DNA of 40,304 nucleotides from positions 1-40,304 of the forward strand of contig CAJGEC010000016.1 of the NCBI GenBank assembly GCA_904502285.1, written 5' to 3'. Position numbers and translations under genes: made by a program. The DNA is from an uncultured Alistipes sp. (GTDB lineage: Bacteria; Bacteroidota; Bacteroidia; Bacteroidales; Rikenellaceae). Positions 1 to 7,935 of the stretch are shown piece by piece. The notes under the pieces are model-generated. The model worked only from the letters and a program-made list of their open reading frames with translations, was not told the DNA's origin and made no database searches. The first letter of the stretch is position 1. The number at the start of each line of letters is the position of its first letter.

Positions 1-140
1 ACGGTAGGAACATCCACGAAAACGATGTCACCAAGCTGTGACTGAGCATAATCGGTAATGCCGATAACGGCAACATCACCCTCTACACGGCACCACTCGT
101 GGTCGTTAGAGTACTTCAAATTAGCAGGTACATTAGCCAT
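1..140 (-). CDS. gcvH: Glycine cleavage system H protein, N-terminal part (cut by window edge)
   Basis: Reading the minus strand from the ATG at 138-140 gives about 46 residues beginning MANVPANLKYSNDHEW and continuing through GITDYAQSQLGDIVFVDVP. This is the conserved start of GcvH, including the HEW segment and the Q-L-G-D-I-V-F-V strand. GcvH is the lipoylated carrier that shuttles the aminomethyl group between the P, T and L proteins of glycine cleavage. The lipoyl-lysine region lies beyond the left edge, so completeness cannot be judged. A -7 box lies about 80 bases upstream. The family call is firm because the motif order is characteristic. Confidence 0.9.
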   Translation of the reverse strand, partial: MANVPANLKYSNDHEWCRVEGDVAVIGITDYAQSQLGDIVFVDVPT

Positions 141-216
141 AATTCAAGTTGTATTAAGTTGTTTTTAGTATTGTCAAATAAACGTGCCAAGGTGCTTACG
201 CACACCTTCGCAACCA

Positions 217-247
217 CAAATATATATTTTTTTTGTCGTTCACGAAA
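217..247 (-). promoter_or_regulatory. Bacteroidota-type promoter for gcvH
   Basis: On the minus strand TATATTTG (217-224) matches the TAnnTTTG -7 consensus. The -33 position, about 19 bases further up, reads TTTTCG, a weak match to TTG. The predicted transcript would carry roughly 70 bases before the gcvH ATG. Confidence 0.55.
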
Positions 248-327
248 ATTTTTATCGATTTTTTTACAATTTTCCCCGTTGTAATACTCGTCTACTCCTC
301 AGAGAGGATATATCCATTCTCCATAGT

Positions 328-1062
328 CTACCGTTTTGACTTGTGTGGTAGCACGAACTCCACCTCCTTGAAAGCATACTCTTTAATCGTGCCGTCGGTG
401 TGCTCTAAGAGGAGTTCGCCTGAGGGGCGCACACCGCGGATGGTGGCGCAGAACTCCTCGCCCGAAGGGTAGGCGTAGGTGTGTGGCTCGTCGAGGTGGT
501 ACATAGTTTTGCGGTAGCGCTCCTCGATGCTCTCTTTGTCGCCTTGACGCAGTGTGGCGTATAGTTGTTGGAGTCTTTCGGAGAAGCGGATGAGTACCTC
601 CTTGCGGTCGAAAGTGGTACTGCGCTCAAGGGCCATAGAGGTTGGGTTTGGCAGATCCTTAGGGAAATCCAATTGATTGATATTTATGCCGATACCAACG
701 ATTGTGCGAGCGATTTGATCTAACGAAAGCGAGTGCTCGATAAGCACACCGACAAGTTTCTTGTCCTCGGCGTAGATGTCGTTTGTCCACTTGATGCGAC
801 ACTCGATGCCATACTCCTGCATAGTATCCACCAAAGCCAAGGCCACCACTTCGGAGAGCAAGAACTGCTCTATTATGGGGAGGAACGTTGGCTTCAGCAC
901 CACCGAGAAGGTGAGGTTTTCGCCCTCGGTGCTATGCCACGTGTGGCCACGCTGTCCGCGTCCAGCGCTCTGGTGCTCTGCCCATATTATGTCGAACTCC
1001 TCGAAGCGCGGCTCGCGTGCCAAATCATTCGTCGAAGAGGTCTCGTTTATGTAGTAAATCAT
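328..1062 (-). CDS. birA: Biotin--[acetyl-CoA-carboxylase] ligase
   Basis: This 244-residue protein transfers biotin, through biotinyl-AMP, to a lysine of biotin carboxyl carrier proteins. The N-terminus has the substrate-entry segment NETSSTNDLA (residues 6-15) and the glycine-rich biotin/AMP loop GRGQRG (34-39), followed by a KWTND-type adenylate-binding segment (KWPND in many homologues) and the KKLVGVLIE strand. The short C-terminal SH3-like cap follows. No N-terminal helix-turn-helix is present, so this is the monofunctional type that cannot act as a biotin operon repressor. It diverges from the cyclase lipoprotein gene, with an 84-base shared promoter region. Family assignment is confident. 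Confidence 0.93.
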   Translation of the reverse strand: MIYYINETSSTNDLAREPRFEEFDIIWAEHQSAGRGQRGHTWHSTEGENLTFSVVLKPTFLPIIEQFLLSEVVALALVDTMQEYGIECRIKWTNDIYAEDKKLVGVLIEHSLSLDQIARTIVGIGININQLDFPKDLPNPTSMALERSTTFDRKEVLIRFSERLQQLYATLRQGDKESIEERYRKTMYHLDEPHTYAYPSGEEFCATIRGVRPSGELLLEHTDGTIKEYAFKEVEFVLPHKSKR

Positions 1063-1083
1063 AGTGTCTAATTAATTTTAAGC

Positions 1084-1091
1084 CAAAGATA
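1084..1091 (-). promoter_or_regulatory. -7 box for birA
   Basis: The minus strand reads TATCTTTG here, a match to TAnnTTTG, about 22 bases upstream of the birA start. No good TTG is visible at the -33 distance. Confidence 0.45.
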
Positions 1092-1113
1092 GTAAAAATC
1101 CTTGAAAAAAGGT

Positions 1114-1121
1114 TATATTTG
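1114..1121 (+). promoter_or_regulatory. -7 box for the 1147-7931 gene run
   Basis: TATATTTG on the plus strand matches TAnnTTTG and ends 25 bases before the ATG at 1147. The -33 element is not obvious. It lies back to back with the birA -7 box, so the two divergent promoters share one short intergenic region. Confidence 0.5.
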
Positions 1122-1146
1122 CAAGTCTATTTATATATAAAGAGGT

Positions 1147-1968
1147 ATGAATCTATTCAAGCAGATAATATTGCCCGTGGTGGTCTGGTCGGCGCTAATG
1201 GTGTCGTGCGGAGGAACGAAAGCAAAAAGTAATGATAATGAGGGTGCTGCGCAGAGACCTAAGAGCGAAGTCCGCTTAGCCGAGTTGTACGATTATCGTG
1301 TAGTGGCGGAGTATCCCCACTCGTCGAGCAGTTACACTCAGGGCCTTGAGTATAAGGATGGTGTAATGTGGGAGGGCACAGGCCGAGAGGGTAGGTCGCA
1401 CCTTCAGCGCATAGACCTCTCAACGGGCAAGGTCGATGTCGTGGCATCGCTTCCAGAGGATGAGTTTGGCGAGGGAATAACCCATTTTGGCAATCGTATC
1501 TACCAGCTCACGTGGCTCTCGAATAGGGCTCACATCTACGACAGCGAGGGTCGCCACCTAAAGAGTGTGTCGTACAAGGGCGAGGGCTGGGGTATAACCA
1601 CCGATGGCGAGAACCTCTATCTCTCGGATGGCACATCGACGATACGTCGTGTAAACCCCGACACCTTTGCTACCGAGGCCTCGATATGTGTTACGCTCGA
1701 TGGTCAGCCCCTCGACTTGATTAACGAGTTGGAGTGGGTGGATGGTAGCATCTGGGCAAATATCTATCTGACGGATGCCATTGTCGAGATTGACCCTAAG
1801 AGTGGCGAGGTCTTGGGCTATGTCGATATGCCATTATTACGTGAGAGGTTGAAGGACAACCCTGAGGCTGAGGCTTTTAATGGTGTGGCCTACAACCCTG
1901 AAACGGGGCATTTCTACGTCACAGGTAAGGATTGGAACCGACTCTTCGAGGTCGAGATAATAAAATAG
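1147..1968 (+). CDS. Glutaminyl-peptide cyclotransferase family lipoprotein
   Basis: The 273-residue protein starts with a type II signal peptide ending in the lipobox LMVSC (Cys21), so it should be lipid-anchored and face the periplasm. The mature part matches the plant/bacterial glutamine cyclotransferase family (five-bladed beta-propeller): YTQGLEYKDG, EGTGREGRSHLQRIDL, a central SDGTSTIRRVNP blade, LNELEW-like LINELEWVDG and the C-terminal FNGVAYNPETGHFYVTGKDW. The family converts N-terminal glutamine of peptides to pyroglutamate. Here the substrate is unknown. The gene heads a plus-strand run with only 7 bases to the next gene. The family is clear; the physiological role is inference. 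Confidence 0.88.
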   Translation: MNLFKQIILPVVVWSALMVSCGGTKAKSNDNEGAAQRPKSEVRLAELYDYRVVAEYPHSSSSYTQGLEYKDGVMWEGTGREGRSHLQRIDLSTGKVDVVASLPEDEFGEGITHFGNRIYQLTWLSNRAHIYDSEGRHLKSVSYKGEGWGITTDGENLYLSDGTSTIRRVNPDTFATEASICVTLDGQPLDLINELEWVDGSIWANIYLTDAIVEIDPKSGEVLGYVDMPLLRERLKDNPEAEAFNGVAYNPETGHFYVTGKDWNRLFEVEIIK

Positions 1969-1975
1969 GAGCATT

Positions 1976-2872
1976 ATGAGTAGTGTTAAAGAGCGTATCA
2001 GCGAGATTCTCTCGCGCCATATAATTGTTAAGGATTCGGCCATTGGGACAGCCCTCATCGGGGCGCGTCGTGACCTGTTGCCTGAGATGTTGTCCATCAC
2101 CGACAGACCAAAGGTCGAGGCGATGTATAGGGAGTCTATCAAGGCTGGTGCTACGATTCTTACGACGAATACCTTCCTTGCCGACCCCTTGTCGTTGGCG
2201 TCGTGTGGCGTGAATGTCACCACCGAGGAGGTTGTCAAGGCGGGCATCGAGGCTCTTCGTAGTGCTATGGAGGACTCCACAAAGGAGGTTTTCATCGCTG
2301 GCTCTATAGGCCCTTCGACACGTAATATATCGTTGGCTGTAGACCTTAAGGAGGAGGAGCTTAGGGAGTCCTATCACACACTTATCCAGGCCCTTGAGAG
2401 CAATGGCGTGGATATCTTCCTTATAGAGAGTATTACCGATGTGCGCAATGCGGAGATCGCTGCGGAGGTGTGCCGTGAGGTCGCCCCAGAGACTCCTATT
2501 ATCTTCTCGGCTACACTGTCAAAGATAGGCGGTTTACTCGCCTCTGGTCGCCCAATAGAGAAGTTTGTGGAGGATGTGTCGAAGTTCGAGCCCTTGGCTA
2601 TAGGCTTCAACTGCTCCTATGGCGTGAAGAGTGTCACCGACAACCTCGAATTGCTCACTCGCTTTAGCTCGTTGCCAACCTATATAGCCCCTTCGGCGGG
2701 TATTCCCGATAGCCGTGGCAAGTATCCAGAGACGGTGAAGAAGCATACCGAGACCCTGCGCACCTATGCCGAGCGTGGCCTGTTGAGCATCGTGGGTGGT
2801 TGCTGTGGCACTACGGCGGAGTACACACGTAGCATAGCGCAGATGGCTCGCCATTACAAACCTCGTAAGTAG
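1976..2872 (+). CDS. Homocysteine S-methyltransferase family protein
   Basis: The 298-residue protein has the size of a free-standing homocysteine methyltransferase domain (as in MmuM or the first domain of MetH). It carries the zinc thiolate ligands expected for the family: Cys213 in GFNCSYG and Cys276-Cys277 in GGCCGTT. The N-terminal DSAIGTAL segment and FLIESITDVRNAEIA are also typical. The known reaction moves a methyl group from S-methylmethionine, betaine or methylcobalamin to homocysteine to form methionine. No cobalamin or methyltetrahydrofolate domains are attached, so the donor cannot be read from the sequence. It sits 7 bases after the cyclase and 6 before the amidohydrolase. Confidence 0.87.
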   Translation: MSSVKERISEILSRHIIVKDSAIGTALIGARRDLLPEMLSITDRPKVEAMYRESIKAGATILTTNTFLADPLSLASCGVNVTTEEVVKAGIEALRSAMEDSTKEVFIAGSIGPSTRNISLAVDLKEEELRESYHTLIQALESNGVDIFLIESITDVRNAEIAAEVCREVAPETPIIFSATLSKIGGLLASGRPIEKFVEDVSKFEPLAIGFNCSYGVKSVTDNLELLTRFSSLPTYIAPSAGIPDSRGKYPETVKKHTETLRTYAERGLLSIVGGCCGTTAEYTRSIAQMARHYKPRK

Positions 2873-2878
2873 CACGTT

Positions 2879-3985
2879 ATGAATAGTATAGAGTTTCGTC
2901 GAGAGTTGCATCGCCACCCCGAACTATCCTTCGAGGAGTTTCGCACTCAACGCTTTATCCTTGATGCCTTGGAGGCCGAGGGCATCGAGTGCCGTAAGAT
3001 TGCTGGTACGGGAGTCTTGGCAAAGATAGAGGGTAAGAGGGGCAACCTAAGCCGAGCCGTGGTGCTTCGTGCCGATATCGATGCGCTGCCCGTGGTGGAG
3101 CAGAATGATGTGGAGTATCGCTCGGAGAGTGTGGGCGTTATGCACGCCTGCGGTCACGATATGCACGCGGGTATGCTCTTCGGTGTGTTGCAGAGTCTCA
3201 ACCGCCACCGCAACTTCGAGGGTACGCTCTTCGGCATCTTTCAGCCTGGCGAGGAGCAGAACCCTGGCGGAGCCTCTAAGGTGTTGGCTGAGCGCCCCTT
3301 CGAGGGGTACAGTGTGAGTGCCGTGATTGGCCAGCACGTCGATTCACGCTTGGAGGTTGGCCAGGTAGGCATCTGCCCTGGGGTCTTTATGGCCTCGAAT
3401 GATGAGTTGCGCCTCTATGTTTCGGGCCGTGGGGGCCACGCTGCCCGTCGTGGTGATATCGACGATACGGTAACGGCAATTGCCGATATGGTTGTGCGCA
3501 CCACCTCGCTCAATAGGCCTGAGTGTGTCATCTCCGTAGGAAAGATCGTGGCCGAGGGTGCTACCAACGTAATCCCTGCCAATACCTATGCCGAGGGTAC
3601 TATGCGTACTTTCGATAGGGAGGTAAGGGAGCATATCCACTCGCTCCTGCGTAGCAGTGCCAAAGAGGTCGAGACGAAGTATGGTGTGAGTGTTGTGGTC
3701 GATATAAATAGGGGTTATCCCTCTGTAACAAATGATGTTATGCTCTCCTATGAGGCTATGATCATAGCGCAGGACGAGGATATCGTGGTACGCCAGATGG
3801 AGCGTATCCCTATGGCTGAGGATTTCGGCTACTATACCGAGTGCTACCCCTCGCTCTTCTGCCGCTTGGGTGTGGGAGCAGAGTCGGGAGGCTCACATAC
3901 CGCAACCTTCCTCCCTCGTGAGGAGGCTATGGCCGTGGGTGAGCGTATGATGGAGCGTATGGCACTCCATATTTTGAATAAGTAA
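2879..3985 (+). CDS. M20 family metal-dependent amidohydrolase (N-acyl amino acid hydrolase type)
   Basis: The 368-residue protein matches the M20D amidohydrolase group, which cleaves N-acyl amino acids, hippurate or related amides. Visible signatures are HRHPELSFEE at the N-terminus, VVLRADIDALPV and the metal-binding MHACGHDMHAGM, then FQPGEEQNPGGA with the catalytic glutamate pair, GRGGHAARR in the dimerisation domain and GGSHTATFLP near the end. No signal peptide is present, so it is cytoplasmic. It lies in the tight run between the homocysteine methyltransferase and rnr. Substrate specificity within M20D cannot be assigned from sequence alone. Confidence 0.88.
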   Translation: MNSIEFRRELHRHPELSFEEFRTQRFILDALEAEGIECRKIAGTGVLAKIEGKRGNLSRAVVLRADIDALPVVEQNDVEYRSESVGVMHACGHDMHAGMLFGVLQSLNRHRNFEGTLFGIFQPGEEQNPGGASKVLAERPFEGYSVSAVIGQHVDSRLEVGQVGICPGVFMASNDELRLYVSGRGGHAARRGDIDDTVTAIADMVVRTTSLNRPECVISVGKIVAEGATNVIPANTYAEGTMRTFDREVREHIHSLLRSSAKEVETKYGVSVVVDINRGYPSVTNDVMLSYEAMIIAQDEDIVVRQMERIPMAEDFGYYTECYPSLFCRLGVGAESGGSHTATFLPREEAMAVGERMMERMALHILNK

Positions 3986-3995
3986 AGAGAAAGAG

Positions 3996-6140
3996 ATGGG
4001 AAAGAAAAAAAATAAGAGGGGAAACAACCGCGATGAACGTGCTTCGTTTATCGTAGATATGTTTAGGGAGTTTCCCGATAATAAGTTTTCGCTCAAGCAC
4101 TTGGCAGCCGCCTCAGGAGGCGCAGATAGGGATGGTCGCACGATGACCTTTGCCATCATCCGCCAACTCATCGAGGATGGCTTTGTTGAGGAGGTTGCTC
4201 GTAGCAAGTACCGTTTGTCGCGTTCGGCAATGCCTCGCTACGAGGGTGTCGTAGCATCCTTGACCCCAGGGGCTCTGTACGTGCAGGTGGATGCCTTGGA
4301 GAGCGATGTCTATGTAGCACGTCGTAATGGTGGCGGAGCTTTGGATGGCGATAGGGTGGCGTTGGTCGTTGCTCGTCGTTCGCGTGACGGAGAACTTGAG
4401 GGCACTATTGTCGAGGTGCTGGAGCGTAGCACGAAGCCCTATGTGGGTGTTGCCGAGGTTACGGCAAATGCTATCTTTGTCACACCTGACAGCCGTCGTT
4501 TGGGAACAGATATATACTTGTCGCGTCGTCGCTACCCTGAGGTTGAGGATGGCGACAAGGTTGTTGTGCGAGTTACGGAGTGGCCTGAGGGTGAGCGATT
4601 GCCCTATGGAGAACTTGTCGAGCGACTCGGCAAGGCTGGCGATAACGATACGGAGATGCACGCTATCTTGGCGGAGTTCGACCTGCCCTACCACTTCGAG
4701 GAGGAGGTTGAACGTGCTGCAGAGCGTATTGATGGCCGAATAAGCGAACAGGATATCGCTCAGCGTAGAGATATGCGCCATAGGACAACCTTCACCATAG
4801 ACCCTGCTGATGCTAAGGATTTCGACGATGCATTGTCGTTGCATAAGTTGGCCGACGGACTCTGGGAGGTGGGCGTACATATCGCCGATGTTACCCATTA
4901 CGTAACCCCTGGCTCGGTAGTAGATAACGAGGCTTTGGAGCGTGCTACATCCGTATATCTTGTCGATCGCACCGTGCCTATGTTGCCCGAAAGGTTGTGT
5001 AACGACCTCTGCTCGTTGCGCCCCAACGAGGATAAGTTGTGCTTCTCGGCTATCTTCACCCTTAACGACAACTCGGAGATTGTGGATGAGTGGTTTGGCC
5101 GCACGGTGATTCACTCCGATCGTAGGTTTGCCTACGAGGAGGCTCAGGCAGTTATCGAGCAGGGGGATGGCGATTATAAGGATGAGATATTGACTCTCAA
5201 TAGGTTGGCTCAACAGTTGAGAGCTATGCGCTTCAAGCAGGGTGCTATTGCCTTTGCTCGTGACGAGGTGCGCTTCAAGCTCGACGAGCAGGGTCGCCCC
5301 ATTGGAGTATATACCAAGGTGCAGAAGGAGGCAAATCAACTGATTGAGGAGTTTATGTTGTTGGCCAACCGCCGTGTTGCGGAGTTCTGCGCCCACCGTA
5401 TAGCCAATGGCCGTAAGGTGCCACGCCCTATGGTCTTCCGTGTTCACGACGAGCCTACGGAGGAGAAGCTCACTCGCTTCAAGGAGTTTGCCTTGCGCTT
5501 TGGCCACTACTTCAAGGCCTCGAAGGGTAGGGCTGTGGCTAAGGAGATGAATAAGTTGCTCACCACCATCGCTGGCAAGGCGGAGTCGAATGCTATCACT
5601 ACGTTGGCCGTACGTAGTATGGCTAAGGCGGTCTATACCACCGACAATATAGGCCACTATGGCTTGGCTTTCCCCTACTACACTCACTTCACTTCGCCCA
5701 TCCGTCGCTATCCCGATATGTTGGTACACAGATTGTTGGCTTCGTACTTGGCAGGTGAAAAGCGTGGCGATAAGGCCCAGCTTGAGACGTTGTGCGTACA
5801 CTCCACCGAGCGTGAGATCTTGGCATCGGAGGCCGAGCGCGCAAGCATCAAGTATAAGATGGCGGAGTTTATGAAGGACCATATCGGCGAGGAGTTCACG
5901 GGAACGGTTTCGGGTATGACCGACTGGGGTCTCTATGTAGAACTCGACGAGACCCACGTGGAGGGTATGGCCTTCCTCAGAGATATAGATGCCGACGACT
6001 ACTACCGCTTCGACGAGGCTCGCTACGAGGTTGTGGGTCGTAGTTCGGGTGTGCGTCTAACCCTCGGAACACCTGTGAGGGTGAGGGTTAAGAGTGTGGA
6101 TATGCGTCGTCGCACCCTCGATTTCCAACTACTACTATAA
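3996..6140 (+). CDS. rnr: Ribonuclease R (3'-5' exoribonuclease)
   Basis: This 714-residue protein has the usual RNase R order: a basic N-terminal leader, a winged-helix region, cold-shock-type OB folds, a central RNB catalytic domain and a C-terminal S1 domain (GTVSGMTDWGLYVEL). The RNB active site is intact: IDPADAKDFDDA around residues 268-279 with four acidic metal ligands, then VGVHIADVTHYV, VPMLPERLCNDLCSL and HFTSPIRRYPD. The enzyme degrades structured RNA processively. The protein ends soon after the S1 domain with no long lysine-rich tail. The start follows an AGAGAAAGAGATG context. A 614-residue antisense frame here is a codon-bias shadow. Confidence 0.95.
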   Translation: MGKKKNKRGNNRDERASFIVDMFREFPDNKFSLKHLAAASGGADRDGRTMTFAIIRQLIEDGFVEEVARSKYRLSRSAMPRYEGVVASLTPGALYVQVDALESDVYVARRNGGGALDGDRVALVVARRSRDGELEGTIVEVLERSTKPYVGVAEVTANAIFVTPDSRRLGTDIYLSRRRYPEVEDGDKVVVRVTEWPEGERLPYGELVERLGKAGDNDTEMHAILAEFDLPYHFEEEVERAAERIDGRISEQDIAQRRDMRHRTTFTIDPADAKDFDDALSLHKLADGLWEVGVHIADVTHYVTPGSVVDNEALERATSVYLVDRTVPMLPERLCNDLCSLRPNEDKLCFSAIFTLNDNSEIVDEWFGRTVIHSDRRFAYEEAQAVIEQGDGDYKDEILTLNRLAQQLRAMRFKQGAIAFARDEVRFKLDEQGRPIGVYTKVQKEANQLIEEFMLLANRRVAEFCAHRIANGRKVPRPMVFRVHDEPTEEKLTRFKEFALRFGHYFKASKGRAVAKEMNKLLTTIAGKAESNAITTLAVRSMAKAVYTTDNIGHYGLAFPYYTHFTSPIRRYPDMLVHRLLASYLAGEKRGDKAQLETLCVHSTEREILASEAERASIKYKMAEFMKDHIGEEFTGTVSGMTDWGLYVELDETHVEGMAFLRDIDADDYYRFDEARYEVVGRSSGVRLTLGTPVRVRVKSVDMRRRTLDFQLLL

Positions 6141-6152
6141 AGTGCTAAACTA

Positions 6153-7250
6153 ATGAATATTAACGATATACTTGAGAAGGCTCTCGAACGTGAACCCCTG
6201 ACCCGTGAAGAGGCATATCTCCTCTACGACGAGGCACCCTTGCAGTTGTTGTGTAGCGTGGCCGACACTCTGCGTCAGGCCTCTGTGCGCGACCCTCACG
6301 TGGTTACGTGGCAGATAGATCGCAATGTCAATATCACTAATGTCTGCAAGTCGGGCTGTAAGTTCTGTAACTTCCACTGTAAGCCCCACCAGACGGAGTT
6401 GGCCTATATAACCACGATGGCCGAGTATAGGGCTAAAATCGACGAGGCCCTACGCCTCGGTGCCGACCAGCTGTTGCTTCAGGGAGGTCTTCACCCTCGC
6501 TTAGGTATCGAGTTCTACGAGAAACTCTTCAGCGAGATTAAGCGTCACTATCCCACCCTGCGTCTCAATGCTTTGGGTGCGCCTGAGGTGGCACATATAG
6601 CCTCGATTAGTGGCATCTCAACACGTGAAACCTTGGAGCGTCTGCGCAGTGCGGGCCTCGATACGTTGCCAGGAGCTGGAGCAGAGATTCTTTCGGAGCG
6701 TGTGCGCAAGATAATATCTCCTGCAAAGCCCTCGGCCCACGACTGGGTTAAGGTTATGCACGAGGCGCACCTCTTGGGTATCCCCACCACGGCTACGATG
6801 ATGTACGGCCATGTGGAGACCCCTCACGAGCGCGTCGATCACCTCATCACCATACGCGACCTTCAGGCCCATAAGCCAGAGGGGTCGCGCGGATTCACCG
6901 CCTTCATTCCTTGGGTCTTCTGCCCCAAGGGTACGCAATTGGAGCGTGAGGGTGTAGCCCCTCGTTTCTCGGCTTTGGAGTACCTCCGCATAGTGGCAAT
7001 GAGCCGTATAGTGTTGCACAACATCCCTAATATTCAGGCTTCGTGGCTCACCGTAGGCAAGGATGTGGCGGAGATTGCTCTTCGTTCGGGAGCAAACGAT
7101 ATGGGCTCTATTATGATTGAGGAGAATGTGGTGTCGTCGGCTGGTGCTACGACACGTTTCGATAAGGAGGCTATGAAGGCAACAATCACCCGTGCAGGAT
7201 TCATCCCACGCCTTCGTAACCAGCTCTACGACTATAGAGAGGAGATTTAG
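6153..7250 (+). CDS. mqnC: Cyclic dehypoxanthinyl futalosine synthase (radical SAM)
   Basis: The 365-residue protein has the radical SAM cluster motif CX3CX2C at Cys65, Cys69 and Cys72 (CKSGCKFCNF). It shares the MqnC-specific segments DRNVNITNVC, LQGGLHPRLG, LPGAGAEIL, TATMMYGHVET, FTAFIPWVF, NIPNIQASWLT and GSIMIEENVVSSAGA. MqnC cyclises dehypoxanthine futalosine in the futalosine route to menaquinone. The ending SIMIEENVVSSAGA separates it from F420 synthase subunits and from MqnE. It lies 12 bases after rnr and 24 before the phosphatase. No other mqn or men gene is in the window, so the rest of the pathway must be elsewhere. Confidence 0.9.
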   Translation: MNINDILEKALEREPLTREEAYLLYDEAPLQLLCSVADTLRQASVRDPHVVTWQIDRNVNITNVCKSGCKFCNFHCKPHQTELAYITTMAEYRAKIDEALRLGADQLLLQGGLHPRLGIEFYEKLFSEIKRHYPTLRLNALGAPEVAHIASISGISTRETLERLRSAGLDTLPGAGAEILSERVRKIISPAKPSAHDWVKVMHEAHLLGIPTTATMMYGHVETPHERVDHLITIRDLQAHKPEGSRGFTAFIPWVFCPKGTQLEREGVAPRFSALEYLRIVAMSRIVLHNIPNIQASWLTVGKDVAEIALRSGANDMGSIMIEENVVSSAGATTRFDKEAMKATITRAGFIPRLRNQLYDYREEI

Positions 7251-7274
7251 ATTTAATGTTTGGAGGATTAGGGT

Positions 7275-7931
7275 ATGAAGTACGACCTTGTGATTTTCGA
7301 CTTGGATGGCACGTTACTCAATACTATTGGCGATTTGGCGGCCTCGGTGGACTATGTTATGCGCAGTCGCAACCACCCCGAACATAGCGATATGGAGTAT
7401 CGTCAGATGGTCGGGGGAGGCATTAAGCGACTGGTAGAGAGGGCTTTGCCAGAGGAGTATGCCAAGAATGAGGCCTATGTCGAGGAGTGCGTTGCGCAGT
7501 TCCGTCGCTACTATGTCGATAATATCGATCGCCATACCGTTCCTTATGAGGGTATGTGCGACCTGCTTAGAAAGTTACAGGAGAGAGGTGTGCAACTTGC
7601 CGTGGCATCAAATAAATTTCAGCACGGCACCGACCGCTTGGTTGCTAAGTTCTTCTCCGACATAGAGTTCGTTGCCATCGAGGGTAATCGCGAGGGTGCG
7701 CCCCTGAAGCCCGACCCACACGTGGTGCTAAATATCCTCAAGGAGAGAGATATCGCCCTGGATAGGGTGGTTATGGTTGGAGACTCTGGCATCGACATAC
7801 TCACTGCAAAGGCTGCGGGCATCGCCTCTATAGGTGTGGCGTGGGGTTTCCGCTATGCCGAGGAGTTGTATCAAGCGGGGGCAGATGTCGTAGTATCCAC
7901 TATGGCGGAACTCGAAGCGGAGATACTTTAG
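7275..7931 (+). CDS. gph: HAD-family phosphoglycolate phosphatase-like hydrolase
   Basis: The 218-residue protein has all four HAD motifs: FDLDGTLLNT (motif I, nucleophile and acid/base Asp), AVASNKF (motif II), the LKPDP lysine (motif III) and VMVGDSGIDILTAKAAG (motif IV). The helical cap between motifs I and II is the C1 type found in phosphoglycolate phosphatases. The expected reaction is removal of phosphate from 2-phosphoglycolate or similar small phosphomonoesters; HAD substrate ranges are broad, so the symbol is provisional. It is the last gene of the plus-strand run and converges with the regulator gene, whose stop is 4 bases away. Confidence 0.82.
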   Translation: MKYDLVIFDLDGTLLNTIGDLAASVDYVMRSRNHPEHSDMEYRQMVGGGIKRLVERALPEEYAKNEAYVEECVAQFRRYYVDNIDRHTVPYEGMCDLLRKLQERGVQLAVASNKFQHGTDRLVAKFFSDIEFVAIEGNREGAPLKPDPHVVLNILKERDIALDRVVMVGDSGIDILTAKAAGIASIGVAWGFRYAEELYQAGADVVVSTMAELEAEIL

Positions 7932-7935
7932 TCGT

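Noticed and set aside
4113..5957. 614-codon antisense frame opposite rnr
   Set aside because: It is the mirror of a strongly codon-biased gene, has no recognisable domain, and rnr itself is full length with all motifs.
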